Below are positions 1 through 8,606 of a stretch of DNA of 40,184 bases, piece by piece. Numbering within the stretch: position 1 is the first letter of the stretch; each line of letters begins with the position of its first letter. Made by a program: the position numbers and the translations under genes. This DNA comes from a virus. The stretch is from positions 1 through 40,184 of IMG/VR virus record IMGVR_UViG_3300046791_000222. The stretch is one strand, 5' to 3'. The notes under the pieces were generated by a model. The model saw only the letters and a list, made by a program, of their open reading frames with translations. It was not told where the DNA came from and did not search any database.

Positions 1-178
1 GCACCGGATCAGGCACGCCACCAGCTGCAGCGGGTCCAGCACCAGCCTGCGGGGCCGCGCCGAAGCCCGTCTTTTCATGCAGCTTGCGCGCCATCTGGAT
101 GTAGCGATTGCCCGCTGGCCCCGACTCCGCGCCGATCGTGCGGAACTGGTTCTCCAGCAGCTGCATCTTGGTCGCGCG
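1..178. repeat. Terminal overlap, left copy
   Basis: These 178 bases are repeated at 40007-40184 with one mismatch (C at 128, A at 40134). A virion gene reads through the junction without interruption when the copies are merged, so this is most simply the overlap of a circular or circularly permuted assembly. The single mismatch could be population variation or a sequencing error. It is too variable and too gene-internal to look like a designed terminal repeat. Confidence 0.9.
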
Positions 179-1459
179 CGTCCGGGCGTCATCAGTGGGC
201 CATGGCAACCACATCGCGGCGTAGTTGTCCCACTCCTGCTTGGTGACGTTCGCGCCCGATTCCTTGCGCAGCACGCCAGCAAGGACGTCACGCCCGATCG
301 TGAAGAAATTCTTGCCAGTGGAACTCGCCGCGTAGCCCAAGGGAACTCCGACTGCCTGTCCCATGTTGGCCTGCCACGCAACGTCGGTGATCGACGGCTC
401 GTATCCCCCGGAGAGCATCGCCTGCATCTGCGGCAGGCCCGTGGCAAGGCGGTTGCCTGCGTTGAACGATTTTTGCTGCGCCTCGGTGAGCTTCGGGGGA
501 TTCGGCAACCCGGTCGCGGGATCGACCGCGCTCGACAGATCGCTCAAGCGAACCATCGTTGCCTTCGGGTCTTTCGCGCCACGATCGTAGGCGAAGACTT
601 CGCCGCTCACCGGATCGGCGACATGGACCCAGCGCTCCTGTTCCAACTTCCTTTCTTCCAGCTTGGTGCGCGCTGCACGATCTGCAGCTGCGATCGAAGC
701 CTGCTGCTGGCGCAGCTTCATCTGCTCGCGCAGGATTTCCTGATGCTGCTCGGCACTGACCGCGCGCGTCTTGATGCCTTCCAGTTCGTTGATGCGCTTT
801 TGCAGGAACTCCATCTGCTGGGTGCGCTTGAATCCCGGATCGAGGCGCACGTTGCCTTCGTTGTCGATCTCGCCGCCCTCGACCTTCATCGGCTCGCTCA
901 TCTTCGCCACGCGCTGCGCCATCGGTGCCGCCATGCCCTGCATCCAATCAGGGCCGATCCCGGCAAGGCCCACGCCGATCGCGGCGTTGCCTGCATCGAA
1001 CGCTCGACCGCGCATCTGCTCTTTCAGCGGCCCGTAGTCGGGGTCTTCCATCTGCTTGTCGCGCCGCCCACGCAGCGTCGCAAGCTCGGCATCGACCTCG
1101 GCGTAGGGCGAGGCCTTCGCAGGAGCGGCTGTGCCGCGCGCAGCACCAGCGCCATAGCCACCGCCCTGTGCGGCGCGCGCCTGCGGGATAACCGACTGTG
1201 GCGCGCTCGGGGGCGAGGCAGCTGCATTGGTCGCGGCCTGCACCGCAAGCGACTGCGGGATCGCTGCCGGGGGCGGCGTGCCGTAGGAGGAGTCGAGCAT
1301 CTCGACGTTGCCGCTTTCGTCCTGCGGCAAGCTCGGATCGCGCTCGATCGTCATGCCGGGATTCATCGCGGCCTGCGCGGCGAGGCGCTTCCTCAACTCC
1401 TCGCGCTTGGCGTTCACCAAGATGTCACTGCCCAACAGATCGGGCGGGAAGTTGATCAC
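1..1459 (-). CDS. Putative ejection/internal virion protein (N-terminal part, split by window edge)
   Basis: Leftward ORF starting at GTG (1459) in a GTGA overlap with the stop of the preceding gene. It runs off the left edge and finishes at 39975 on the right, giving 496 aa in total. I see an Ala/Pro/Gly-rich N-terminal third, then a strongly charged coiled coil at roughly residues 220-285 (rich in Q, E, K, R), then a conserved-looking C-terminal section with GRDVLAGVLRKESGANVT followed by a WDNYAAMWLPWP stretch. That C-terminal pattern resembles DNA-transfer/ejection proteins of short-tailed phages as I remember them. It sits between small virion genes and the 617-aa ejection candidate, which fits. 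The function is inferred from position and composition; no catalytic motif is visible. Confidence 0.8.
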   Translation of the reverse strand, partial: MINFPPDLLGSDILVNAKREELRKRLAAQAAMNPGMTIERDPSLPQDESGNVEMLDSSYGTPPPAAIPQSLAVQAATNAAASPPSAPQSVIPQARAAQGGGYGAGAARGTAAPAKASPYAEVDAELATLRGRRDKQMEDPDYGPLKEQMRGRAFDAGNAAIGVGLAGIGPDWMQGMAAPMAQRVAKMSEPMKVEGGEIDNEGNVRLDPGFKRTQQMEFLQKRINELEGIKTRAVSAEQHQEILREQMKLRQQQASIAAADRAARTKLEERKLEQERWVHVADPVSGEVFAYDRGAKDPKATMVRLSDLSSAVDPATGLPNPPKLTEAQQKSFNAGNRLATGLPQMQAMLSGGYEPSITDVAWQANMGQAVGVPLGYAASSTGKNFFTIGRDVLAGVLRKESGANVTKQEWDNYAAMWLPWPTDDARTRATKMQLLENQFRTIGAESGPAGNRYIQMARKLHEKTGFGAAPQAGAGPAAAGGVPDPV

Positions 1460-1902
1460 TCGGCGAAGCCCCCGCCGGAGCCGTAGCGCGCGGCCTTGTT
1501 CTCCTCCAACAGCTTCCTCAATTCAGCGACGCCCTCGTCATAGATTTGTCCACCCTCGACCATGCCCTTGCCGCGCGTGTAATCACCGTAGCCACGGCGC
1601 AGGCCAGCATTCGCCGACTCCATCCAGTTCGGCGCGACGTTGACGCGCCCGGCTTGGCGCATCTGCGGCATGCCCTCGCCGCGCAGCTGGTCAGCGAACG
1701 CCAGCTGCATCTGCAGTTGCTTTTGGCGCGCACCGAAGGGCGCTTGCGCGAGAAGAATCTCCTCCAGCGTCATCGGGCGATCCATTTTCTTTTTCGGATC
1801 GAACATGCCGCTGCCCATCGGGGGCGAGCCGCGATCGAGTTCACTCAGCCCGTAGCGCTGGGCGTCCTCTTCGGGATCGATGTACTGCTCGGGGAAAATC
1901 AT
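1456..1902 (-). CDS. Small virion-region protein, unknown function (148 aa)
   Basis: 148 aa, ATG start at 1902 in an ATGA overlap with the gene before it, and its own stop overlaps the next start (GTGA). The protein is acidic at the N-terminus (PEEDAQRYGLSELD), Met/Gln-rich in the middle and Gly-rich at the end, with no membrane segment. Translational coupling on both sides places it in the ejection/tail set of the late operon. No family is recognised. Confidence 0.8.
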   Translation of the reverse strand: MIFPEQYIDPEEDAQRYGLSELDRGSPPMGSGMFDPKKKMDRPMTLEEILLAQAPFGARQKQLQMQLAFADQLRGEGMPQMRQAGRVNVAPNWMESANAGLRRGYGDYTRGKGMVEGGQIYDEGVAELRKLLEENKAARYGSGGGFAE

Positions 1903-2996
1903 TTGAATCCTCCACCCAGCCCGTAGGCCATGAGCGCGCTGCTACCGAGGCCAAACAATCCGTTCTGCAATCCGGTCTGCTGTGCCTGCTGCGCGTTGTA
2001 CGCATCGAGGCCTGCACCGTATTGCGCCTGCTGTGCGCCCATGTAGTTCGGTGCCTGCGCCATGCCGCTGCCCATGAACGCAGGCATCCCCGGCATCGAT
2101 ACCTGCTGGCCCGACATCATCGCGTTCATCTCGTTCAACGGCATGCCGCGCGCCATTGCCTGCTCGGCGATCGCCTGCTGGCGCATCCGGTTCTGGTAGT
2201 CGGCCTGCTGGTTCATCTGCGAGAAGTTCTGCGCGTTCGCGCCCAAGTCCTGACCAAACATCTGCTGCTGGCCTTGGTTGTAGAACTGCCCAGCCGCGCC
2301 CTGCTGCCCGAAGGCCTGCTGCTGCTGCCCGAGGAGCATCTGCTGCATGCGCGCCTGCTCGCTGCCGCCCATCTCCATGGCGTTGAAGCGCTCGCGCGAC
2401 TGCTGGTCACCAAGGCGCTGAAGCTCGGCGTTGTAGGCTTCGCTCCCCGGCGTGAGTCCCTGATTGGCGAGCATCGTGCGCGTCTGCGCTTCCTGCTGCT
2501 GGTGCTGCGGGGCCATGCGATCGAACAGGCCCTGCTCGATCCGCTGGCGCTCACCACCAAATGCAGCCTCGTTCGTCGTCCCGGTCGTGGGCGACAAGTT
2601 CGTCGCCATGTTGCGGCCCTGCGTGAATTGCGCGTTGGGCGTACCCGACATCCCCGGCAGGTTCTGCCAATCGAACGGTTGCTGGTAGGCCTCGCCCACG
2701 CGGCCCATGAAGCCACTGGCGAGGTTGGTGCGATCGCCCTGCATCTGCAGCTGCTGGTCGAGCGCGCCCTGCAGCGACGGGTCGAGCGTCTCGTTCTGCG
2801 TCCAAGTCGTGACGGGCTGGCCCGTCGCCGGATCGGTTTGCTGGCCCGTCGTCCAGAACGACGATCCCCACGGCGTGTTCTGGTCAGGGCGATTGGCCCA
2901 CGTTTGCTGGGTCAGCGCTTCCTTGTTCCCGGCTGCGGTCTGCTCCGCACCTGCCGTGAAATTAGGCGCAGGCGGTGTCGCGGAGCCTTTGCTCAT
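1899..2996 (-). CDS. Gln/Met-rich putative internal virion protein (365 aa)
   Basis: I chose the ATG at 2996 because GGGAGAG lies 5 nt upstream. The ORF stays open upstream, but that part would run deeper into the acetyltransferase gene. The 365-aa product is very rich in Gln, Met, Ala and Gly, with repeated QQQ and MQQM clusters, and ends in a short hydrophobic Gly/Ala stretch (LGSSALMAYGLGGG). This low-complexity makeup resembles ejection or internal virion proteins, which unfold to pass through the portal. It overlaps the preceding GNAT gene by 35 nt. The role is inferred from composition and operon position. Confidence 0.8.
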   Translation of the reverse strand: MSKGSATPPAPNFTAGAEQTAAGNKEALTQQTWANRPDQNTPWGSSFWTTGQQTDPATGQPVTTWTQNETLDPSLQGALDQQLQMQGDRTNLASGFMGRVGEAYQQPFDWQNLPGMSGTPNAQFTQGRNMATNLSPTTGTTNEAAFGGERQRIEQGLFDRMAPQHQQQEAQTRTMLANQGLTPGSEAYNAELQRLGDQQSRERFNAMEMGGSEQARMQQMLLGQQQQAFGQQGAAGQFYNQGQQQMFGQDLGANAQNFSQMNQQADYQNRMRQQAIAEQAMARGMPLNEMNAMMSGQQVSMPGMPAFMGSGMAQAPNYMGAQQAQYGAGLDAYNAQQAQQTGLQNGLFGLGSSALMAYGLGGGFK

Positions 2997-3423
2997 CTCG
3001 CTCTCCCAAGTAGCGGCACTCCTCGCGCCGCATTTGCACAAACACCAGATCGACGCCGTGTTCCGCGCCGTCCTTCACGCGATGAAGCTCGCGAAATCCG
3101 AAGTGCTGCGCGATGCGCAGCGACTTTGCGTTGTCGGCAGCGATCGCCGCAACGAGCGCGACAAGGCCCAGCTGGTGAAACGGATAGTCGATCGCGGCGC
3201 GAATCAGCTCGCGCGAAATCCAGTTGCCGTCGCCAGCTGCGTGCATGCCGCAGATGCGACCGCAGAAGTTGTTGAACGCGACCACGCCGATCAGATCGCC
3301 CGTCAGCACGCTCACGCGACCGATCGCGTTGAAGTCCTCGCTCCTTTGCAGCCGCACGCCGTGCAGTGAAAGGAACTTCCACATCGCGTGCTTCTTCGCA
3401 TCGGTGTTGGCGGTGAAGATCAT
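2962..3423 (-). CDS. GNAT-family N-acetyltransferase-like protein (153 aa)
   Basis: 153 aa from the ATG at 3423, one base after the stop of the 310-aa gene. The fold is suggested by a beta strand with GVVAFNNFCG, an IRAAIDYPF helix segment, and the motif ADNAKSLRIAQHFGFRELHRVKDG, which matches the classic GNAT motif B (N-x-x-S-x-x-x-A/Q-x-x-x-GF). A stand-alone GNAT gene inside a podovirus virion operon recurs in many phages. Its substrate is unknown; it could modify a virion or host protein. The gene tail overlaps the next gene by 35 nt. Confident on family, not on role. Confidence 0.85.
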   Translation of the reverse strand: MIFTANTDAKKHAMWKFLSLHGVRLQRSEDFNAIGRVSVLTGDLIGVVAFNNFCGRICGMHAAGDGNWISRELIRAAIDYPFHQLGLVALVAAIAADNAKSLRIAQHFGFRELHRVKDGAEHGVDLVFVQMRREECRYLGERDEQRLRDTACA

Positions 3424-3424
3424 C

Positions 3425-4357
3425 TTAGTAGCCGCCGCTGCGATCGTAGTAGTCGGTGAGGTTGTACGCAGCCGAGGGGATGCTGCTCGCAACTTGCCCC
3501 ATCGAGGGGATCAAGCTGCCCAAGGAAAATCCGCCGCCGCCGAATCCGCCGCCCGCTGCAGTGCCCGCGCCGATCGATCCCACCGTGTCGGTCGCAGCAC
3601 CAGCAAGCGATCCGGCAGCAGCAGGCGCGGTGATCGCCGCCATTCCCATCGACAGGAGAACCGGAATGATCGCCTCGGTCAATTCGGTGCGCTGGTTCTG
3701 CGCCACCATGTTCTGCTTCAGTTGCATATCGGTGCCGCCCGTGCCAGCGCGGCGGAACCAATCTTCCATCGCAGTTGGATCGGCCTCGGGAAATTCTCCG
3801 TACAGCTGCTCGTAGTCGCCCAGCTGGTCTTCCTTGTCGAGGCCTGCGTAGCGCGCGGCTTCGCTGTCGTAGCTCCCCGCGCCGTGCGCCTTGTTGTAGA
3901 AGTCCGAGTAGTCGGGGCCGAAGTTGTACGGATCGCTCTTGTTCTGCGGCCCTTGAATCACTGTCGGCACATCGCCCGAGTAGTCCATGTGCGCGCCGAA
4001 TTGCTGATCCTGATAGCCCGGATCGAGCGCATCGGGCGAGGAACTGGGCACGCCCTCCTGCTCGGGCGGTGCGTAGGTTTTCTCCGGCGCTTCGTAGTCG
4101 GGAATGTCGCCGAAGCTGCCCTTGGGGTTCTTCCACAGGTCATAGTCCTGCACGGGCGCGGCGCGCAGCTGGTCCGCGAGCGCGCGCTGTTGCGCGAGCT
4201 TCGCGGCCTGCCCCGATCCCAGTTGCAGCGACGAGCGGCCCATGGGCGAGAACGCAGCGCTGCCTTGCGTCAACCACGGCGCGAGGCCCTGCGTGCCAGC
4301 GAAGCCGCCCATCTGCTGCGGCCCCGCTCCTGCTGTAGTTGCGCGATCGCCAGCCAT
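3425..4357 (-). CDS. Putative internal virion/tail protein (310 aa)
   Basis: 310 aa, ATG at 4357 in a TGATG overlap with the hub gene. The N-terminal two thirds is polar, Asp/Tyr/Pro-rich and probably disordered. Residues about 228-275 form a hydrophobic Ala/Gly/Ile segment (IIPVLLSMGMAAITAPAAAG) that could insert in a membrane, followed by a short Ser/Tyr-rich end. Polar body plus one hydrophobic Gly/Ala stretch is typical of ejection proteins. No enzymatic motif is visible. Confidence 0.8.
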   Translation of the reverse strand: MAGDRATTAGAGPQQMGGFAGTQGLAPWLTQGSAAFSPMGRSSLQLGSGQAAKLAQQRALADQLRAAPVQDYDLWKNPKGSFGDIPDYEAPEKTYAPPEQEGVPSSSPDALDPGYQDQQFGAHMDYSGDVPTVIQGPQNKSDPYNFGPDYSDFYNKAHGAGSYDSEAARYAGLDKEDQLGDYEQLYGEFPEADPTAMEDWFRRAGTGGTDMQLKQNMVAQNQRTELTEAIIPVLLSMGMAAITAPAAAGSLAGAATDTVGSIGAGTAAGGGFGGGGFSLGSLIPSMGQVASSIPSAAYNLTDYYDRSGGY

Positions 4358-6024
4358 CAGGCGATCCCTCCCGGCTCAAAGACAATCTTCCAGCTGGTGA
4401 AGAGCGTGCGCGCGCTTCCGGTGAGCGTGAACGACAGGCTCATGTACACACCCAAGCCCAGCACGCCCACCCAGCCAGTGAACGTGAAAGCTCCTCCGGT
4501 CCACAACGCCCGATCCCACTTCGCGACATCCCACATCGCCTGCACGGTGGGAACGTAGGCGGGCGTACCGGGCGGTGCGCTCGCGCTCCACTCGGTGTTG
4601 ATCTGCAGCTTCACCTGCGGGGTATCGACCGCGATGAACATCGGCATCACCAGCAACGGGCGCTTCAACGCCATCAGGTCATTGCCCGGTGCGACGAAGG
4701 AGGTCTGCGCGCGTCCCTGCACGCTCACTCCCGGCGCGCCCGTGGAAAGCTCATCGTCAGTGGGCGCAGCGAAGAGCTTGCCCACCTTGCCATCGAGCGT
4801 GCCGAAGAAGAGCGCGCCATTGAGCGTCTCGGCGCACACCATCGGGATCGCAAGGAAGCGCGACCATGCGCGCGGGATCACGCTGAAAACGTGCTGGTGC
4901 GAGGCCTGCGCGTTGTTGTAGGGCGTGGTGACGAGCATGAACTGCTCTTCTGGAAAGTAGGTGAGGTTCCAGAACGATTGCCCGTCAGTTGCGCGCACTT
5001 CCGCCCCGATCACCTCGTTGTAGCGCGTGGCGGCGTCGTCGCCGAGTCCCTCGGGATCAAGCGCACTCCTGCCCTGCATGAGGCGCGAAACAAATTCGAT
5101 CCCCTGCGGAGTCACCATCGCAAGGTCGCCACCGTACTTCGACATCCAGCGCCGTCCAGCCGGGGGCTTGCCGACGTACCAGCGCCCAGCGATGCGAAAG
5201 GTTGCAGCTGCGCTCGGATCGGTGCCCTCGTAGATGAGAAGGTCGCCCCCGGAGCCAGCGATGATCAGCTTGTCATCGATGCCGTCGCCAGCATCCACCG
5301 TGTAGGAAGCCATCGCTTCCAGCTGACCACCGTGGACGAAGAGCGGCCCGAAATCGAAGTTCGCTGCCGTTCCCGTGATCGCGTTCGTTGCGAGATACCA
5401 CGCATCCTGCGTCGCGTTCTGGATGAACCACAGGCGGTTCTTCCACACCATGACGAAGTCCCAGTTGGGCGCAGCGGCTGCAGCTGGCGCGGGGTTGATC
5501 GTCGGGGTGCGATTGACCCAGCCGCCTGCTGCGTCATAGGTCCAGTACCCGCCGCCAGCTGCGCAGATGCACAGGTAGTTGATCGCCGTTGTGGAGAAGT
5601 TCGTCCAGCTGAATTGACCGGGACTGATCTGACCGGGGATCGCGACCATGACGGGCGGAACGAATCCTTCTGCCTGCGCGGCGGTGACGTCATAGATGTT
5701 GCCGTCATCGCACGCAGCGAAGATTTTCGAGAGCGCCGGGTTCGGATGGAAGTAGGTCATCAGCGAGACGACCTTGTTCGCGAGCGCGCCCGCACCGCCA
5801 AGGTTCGTCACCCAGCGCTTCCAGCCGGGACGAAGCTCGATCCCGGAGCGGCGCACGGTGAAGTTGTCGAGGATGTTCGCCGCGCGCGGGTCTTGCGCGA
5901 CGAGCGGCTGCGTTGCATCGAGGCCCTTGATCGGCGCAGGCAAGATCGCGTACTGGTGCGTCCTCGTCTGCGCCGAGAGGCGCGGAGCGTTGCGGTACGT
6001 TGCGCGGACGGGCTGCAGCGGCAT
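4357..6024 (-). CDS. Tail hub / packaged-DNA stabilisation protein (P22 gp10-like)
   Basis: 555 aa. The ATG at 6024 follows the stop of the adaptor gene with no gap (TAGATG). Features include NILDNFTVRRSGIELRPGWKRW near residue 50, typical of gp10-like hub proteins that begin by reading out packaged-DNA plug contacts, followed by repeated short beta-strand blocks such as KIFAACDDGNIYDVT, KLIIAGSGGDLLIYEG and GALFFGTLDGKVGKLF that look like propeller blades. In P22 gp10 closes the portal channel and carries the tail needle and fibres. The position directly after the connector/adaptor gene supports this. Length is compatible with the family (about 470-600 aa). Confidence 0.8.
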   Translation of the reverse strand: MPLQPVRATYRNAPRLSAQTRTHQYAILPAPIKGLDATQPLVAQDPRAANILDNFTVRRSGIELRPGWKRWVTNLGGAGALANKVVSLMTYFHPNPALSKIFAACDDGNIYDVTAAQAEGFVPPVMVAIPGQISPGQFSWTNFSTTAINYLCICAAGGGYWTYDAAGGWVNRTPTINPAPAAAAAPNWDFVMVWKNRLWFIQNATQDAWYLATNAITGTAANFDFGPLFVHGGQLEAMASYTVDAGDGIDDKLIIAGSGGDLLIYEGTDPSAAATFRIAGRWYVGKPPAGRRWMSKYGGDLAMVTPQGIEFVSRLMQGRSALDPEGLGDDAATRYNEVIGAEVRATDGQSFWNLTYFPEEQFMLVTTPYNNAQASHQHVFSVIPRAWSRFLAIPMVCAETLNGALFFGTLDGKVGKLFAAPTDDELSTGAPGVSVQGRAQTSFVAPGNDLMALKRPLLVMPMFIAVDTPQVKLQINTEWSASAPPGTPAYVPTVQAMWDVAKWDRALWTGGAFTFTGWVGVLGLGVYMSLSFTLTGSARTLFTSWKIVFEPGGIA

Positions 6025-6771
6025 CTAGGTGCCGTATCCGGTGATCGGCAGGCTGCACCCGCCGATGAGCGGCTGACCACCGCCCGTATTGAGCGACAAC
6101 ACAGGTGCGCCCTTGTCGGAGCCAGCGCGCGAGTCATAGGCGATCTGGAAGTCGCGCTGCGCCGCGCTGGAGTCGAACCCCTTCCACTCCAGATATTTCA
6201 TGCGGCCCATCAGCATGATCAGGTAGCCGTCCAACTTGAACTTGTCGCCGTTCTTGCTCGCGATGTTCTTCAGGATCGTCGGATCGTCCTGATCGATCAC
6301 CTGCGCGCGCGAGAGGTAATAGAAGTTGAAATCGACCGGAGTGGGAAATGGCGGCGCGAGGATGAAGAGCTTGTCCTGCCTGATCTGCCAGTACAGGTAC
6401 ATCGCCGGGACCACCGATTGGATCATCGCCTGCATCCAGCCCTGTGGGCTGATCGGCCCCGGCGCGGGCAGGAACGATTGCGGCGACCACTGCGTCTGGT
6501 CGATGAAGCGGACGTAATCGACCGGGAGCGGGAACGATTTTTCCTTTTCTCCTGCAAAGCTCGCGACGATCGGGATCGAGCCGCTCTCGGTCAGGTCTTG
6601 CCAATCCTTCATCGCGAGCAGTTCACCGAGGCCATGATTGACCGCAAGGCCCATCTGCTGGACAGCGGGGTCGAGCGATCCGGCGGGATCAGTGGGGATC
6701 GGATGACCCACCATCTGGGCGATGAACTTGATCGCCGTGCCGTAATCGAAGTCGGTGATCTGCAGCGGCAC
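6025..6771 (-). CDS. Head-tail connector/adaptor protein (248 aa)
   Basis: GTG start at 6771, chosen because GAGG lies 7 nt upstream and the upstream extension is Arg-rich junk overlapping the neighbour in another frame. The 248-aa product contains GLGELLAMKDWQDLTE, FPLPVDYVRFIDQTQW and FNFYYLSRAQVIDQDD, the sort of pattern seen in P22 gp4/T7 gp11-type adaptors (a helical N-terminus plus a 'LP.D..r..' loop and 'F.Y.s.....D'). It would extend the portal and receive the hub encoded just downstream. The family is assigned from pattern and gene order only. Confidence 0.75.
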   Translation of the reverse strand: MPLQITDFDYGTAIKFIAQMVGHPIPTDPAGSLDPAVQQMGLAVNHGLGELLAMKDWQDLTESGSIPIVASFAGEKEKSFPLPVDYVRFIDQTQWSPQSFLPAPGPISPQGWMQAMIQSVVPAMYLYWQIRQDKLFILAPPFPTPVDFNFYYLSRAQVIDQDDPTILKNIASKNGDKFKLDGYLIMLMGRMKYLEWKGFDSSAAQRDFQIAYDSRAGSDKGAPVLSLNTGGGQPLIGGCSLPITGYGT

Positions 6772-6775
6772 TTCG

Positions 6776-7375
6776 CTACCTCGCGGCCTTCGGCTGCGGC
6801 GCAGCTGCGATGATCGCGGCCTGCCTCGCCACCTGCTCCTGCAGCTGGGCCAGCTGCTCCTTGAGTGCGTTCGTATCGCTGTCGCGCTTCTCAAGCTCGG
6901 CCTGCAGGTGACGCATCGGGGCTTCTTCCTTCTGCGCATCGAGGAACGCCTGCGCCTTCCTCTTCAACTCAGCGGCTCCCGGCATGCGCAGCATCGCGCT
7001 GTCGTTCAGCACCGCCAGCTGCTCGATCGTGCGAACCCCGATGTAGCGGAATTCCTCCACCTGCGAGAGCGTGAGCCGCCCCCACATATCGAGCGGCGTG
7101 CCAACGGCCTGCTCGCTCGACTTGTCGGCCTTCCAATCACGGTACTGCTGCCCGAAGCGGCGCTTGTCGCCCTCGCCTGCGGGCCGGATGATGATGTTGT
7201 CGCGATCGCCGGGGACCATGATCTGGACGTACTCGACGTCCTTGAAGCGCATCACGCCGTCAGCGGCGCTCGCTGCGTCGTCGCGCGCGGGCTTCAAGAA
7301 AAAGCGCACCGCGAGCCGATCGTCGCCCTTGGTTTCCTTGGTGAAGAGTTCTACGTCCTCGTTGAAAGTCTCCAT
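6776..7375 (-). CDS. Conserved virion-region protein with HhH-like segment and C-terminal coiled coil (199 aa)
   Basis: Two in-frame ATGs exist (7381 and 7375). GGGAG lies 7 nt before the second and only 1 nt before the first, so 7375 is preferred, giving 199 aa. Residues about 115-150 (GVRTIEQLAVLNDSAMLRMPGAAELKRKA as separate short helices) look like a helix-hairpin-helix segment, and the last 40 residues form a coiled coil with regular Leu/Gln spacing. It lies between decoration-type genes and the adaptor. I infer a minor head or completion protein; no certain family. Confidence 0.8.
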   Translation of the reverse strand: METFNEDVELFTKETKGDDRLAVRFFLKPARDDAASAADGVMRFKDVEYVQIMVPGDRDNIIIRPAGEGDKRRFGQQYRDWKADKSSEQAVGTPLDMWGRLTLSQVEEFRYIGVRTIEQLAVLNDSAMLRMPGAAELKRKAQAFLDAQKEEAPMRHLQAELEKRDSDTNALKEQLAQLQEQVARQAAIIAAAPQPKAAR

Positions 7376-7426
7376 CGTCATGCTCCCTTGCTAGGTAGAC
7401 ACTGCAGCTGCTCCCCGCTGCCGGGA

Positions 7427-7663
7427 CTAGTCCATCTCTTCGCGACGTTCCCTCGGCTCGCGCGGCTCTCCCGGTTCCTTGGGCAGCAGCTTTCGATTGC
7501 GTAGCGCGTCCGCTGTCATCGCTTGGCGCAGCAGCTGCGTCCCCTTGTCGGCTTGGTTGAAGTCGTGCGCCACCTTCTGCGGAATGCCGACACGCTTGGC
7601 GAACGCTGGGTTGTGCGCAGCTGCCGCCATCGTGCGCGCCTGCTTCATGCTGGCGCTGGGCAT
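7427..7663 (-). CDS. Small basic/acidic protein, unknown (78 aa)
   Basis: 78 aa, ATG at 7663 in a TGATG overlap with the preceding 80-aa gene. The N-terminal half is helical and basic. The C-terminus is an Arg/Glu/Pro repeat (EPGEPREPRERREE). Tight coupling supports expression as part of the head gene series. No family recognised. Confidence 0.7.
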   Translation of the reverse strand: MPSASMKQARTMAAAAHNPAFAKRVGIPQKVAHDFNQADKGTQLLRQAMTADALRNRKLLPKEPGEPREPRERREEMD

Positions 7664-7905
7664 CAGCGTTTCCTCTTGCGGTGGGCGGCTTCCGCATCGG
7701 CCTCGTCCTGCACAACCTGCTTGTCGGCAGCGCTAAGATGTTCATCGATCGGCGGCAGCGGCACGCCCGTCTTCACTTCCTCCTCGGGATGCTCCTCGGC
7801 GTCGAGGTGATCCTGATCAGTCGCGATGCGCGTCACCGAGTTGGTGCGATCGCAGTAAATCGTCACCATCTCGACCTTGCCCTCCTTGAAGAAGGTGTAT
7901 TTCAT
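7663..7905 (-). CDS. Small acidic virion-region protein (80 aa)
   Basis: 80 aa starting at ATG 7905, 2 nt after the stop of the 205-aa gene and without an obvious SD, so translation is probably coupled. The N-terminus (MKYTFFKEGKVEMVTIY) is beta-like. The rest is highly acidic with a terminal Arg/Lys cluster (HRKRKR). Unknown function. Confidence 0.7.
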   Translation of the reverse strand: MKYTFFKEGKVEMVTIYCDRTNSVTRIATDQDHLDAEEHPEEEVKTGVPLPPIDEHLSAADKQVVQDEADAEAAHRKRKR

Positions 7906-7907
7906 GG

Positions 7908-8525
7908 CTATGCCGGAGCCGCGAGCGCAGCCGCGTCGGAGCCGAATGCACTTTGGCCCGTGACCATCGCGATGTTGCTGCGGTTGAGAAAGCCAGCTTC
8001 GATCGCAGCGCCGTTGGCGACTGCACCCGTTGCCGTGACCATCTTCATCGCGAACGCGGTGAACGCGGGGCCAGCGCCAGCGTCGCGCGATCCACCGTTG
8101 CCAGCTGCAGCGATCGCGATCCCGGCGGTGTACTTGCTCGGGACGAACGGCACACTGAACTTGCCCACCGGATCGACGTTGGCAATCATCCTGCCGCCGC
8201 CGATGTACATCATGGTCGAGTCAGCGATGTCGGTCGTGACCACTCCGGGAGGCGGCGGCGCGGCGTAGACGGTGATGCGCTCGCCGGGGACACCGTTGTC
8301 GTTGTAGCCAGCTGCAAAGATCGACGCAGGCGCGGTCAGGCCGATGATGTTGCTCGGCGTGAGGCCGATCCCGGTCGAGAGCGCGCCCGTGGAGGCGTTG
8401 CCGGAGTTGTCCTTGTCGAGCGGCGAACCCTTCGCGCCACTGATCGGATCGAACGTAATCGCGCGACCTTGGCTGGGGTTCGCGAGATTCTGCGCAAGAG
8501 TCGCGCCGGGAAGCGAAGCAGGCAT
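7908..8525 (-). CDS. Probable capsid decoration or minor head protein (205 aa)
   Basis: 205 aa with an excellent SD (GAGGAG, 8 nt before the ATG at 8525), separate from the capsid gene by a strong terminator. The sequence is beta-rich and Ala/Gly/Thr-rich, without Cys or Trp, with many VTATGAV and TGIGLT type strands. This is what one expects of a decoration/stabilisation protein encoded just after the coat gene. It has its own strong ribosome site but no recognised upstream promoter, suggesting that it is translated at a high rate from read-through mRNA. Function is inferred from position. Confidence 0.75.
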   Translation of the reverse strand: MPASLPGATLAQNLANPSQGRAITFDPISGAKGSPLDKDNSGNASTGALSTGIGLTPSNIIGLTAPASIFAAGYNDNGVPGERITVYAAPPPPGVVTTDIADSTMMYIGGGRMIANVDPVGKFSVPFVPSKYTAGIAIAAAGNGGSRDAGAGPAFTAFAMKMVTATGAVANGAAIEAGFLNRSNIAMVTGQSAFGSDAAALAAPA

Positions 8526-8539
8526 TTCAGTTCTCCTCG

Positions 8540-8580
8540 AAAAAATTCCCGCCGCGTTTCCTCGTGGGATTCGCGGCGGG
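8540..8580 (-). terminator. Rho-independent terminator after the capsid gene
   Basis: Read on the minus strand: stem CCCGCCGCG (8572-8580), 15-nt loop, stem CGCGGCGGG (8548-8556), then AATTTTTT (8540-8547). A 9-bp GC stem plus U-tract is a textbook intrinsic terminator. It lies 27 nt after the capsid stop and inside the late operon, so it probably reduces rather than ends downstream expression. Confidence 0.9.
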
Positions 8581-8606
8581 ATCGGACACAGCGGAGATCG
8601 CGCTGG

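Noticed and set aside
77-1486. Long rightward open frame of 469 codons
   Set aside because: Antisense to the split virion gene, Arg/His-rich with no SD; a by-product of GC-rich coding on the other strand.
4339-6813. Rightward open frame of 824 codons
   Set aside because: Covers the hub and adaptor genes in antisense, composition dominated by Arg/Asp/His, no start signal.
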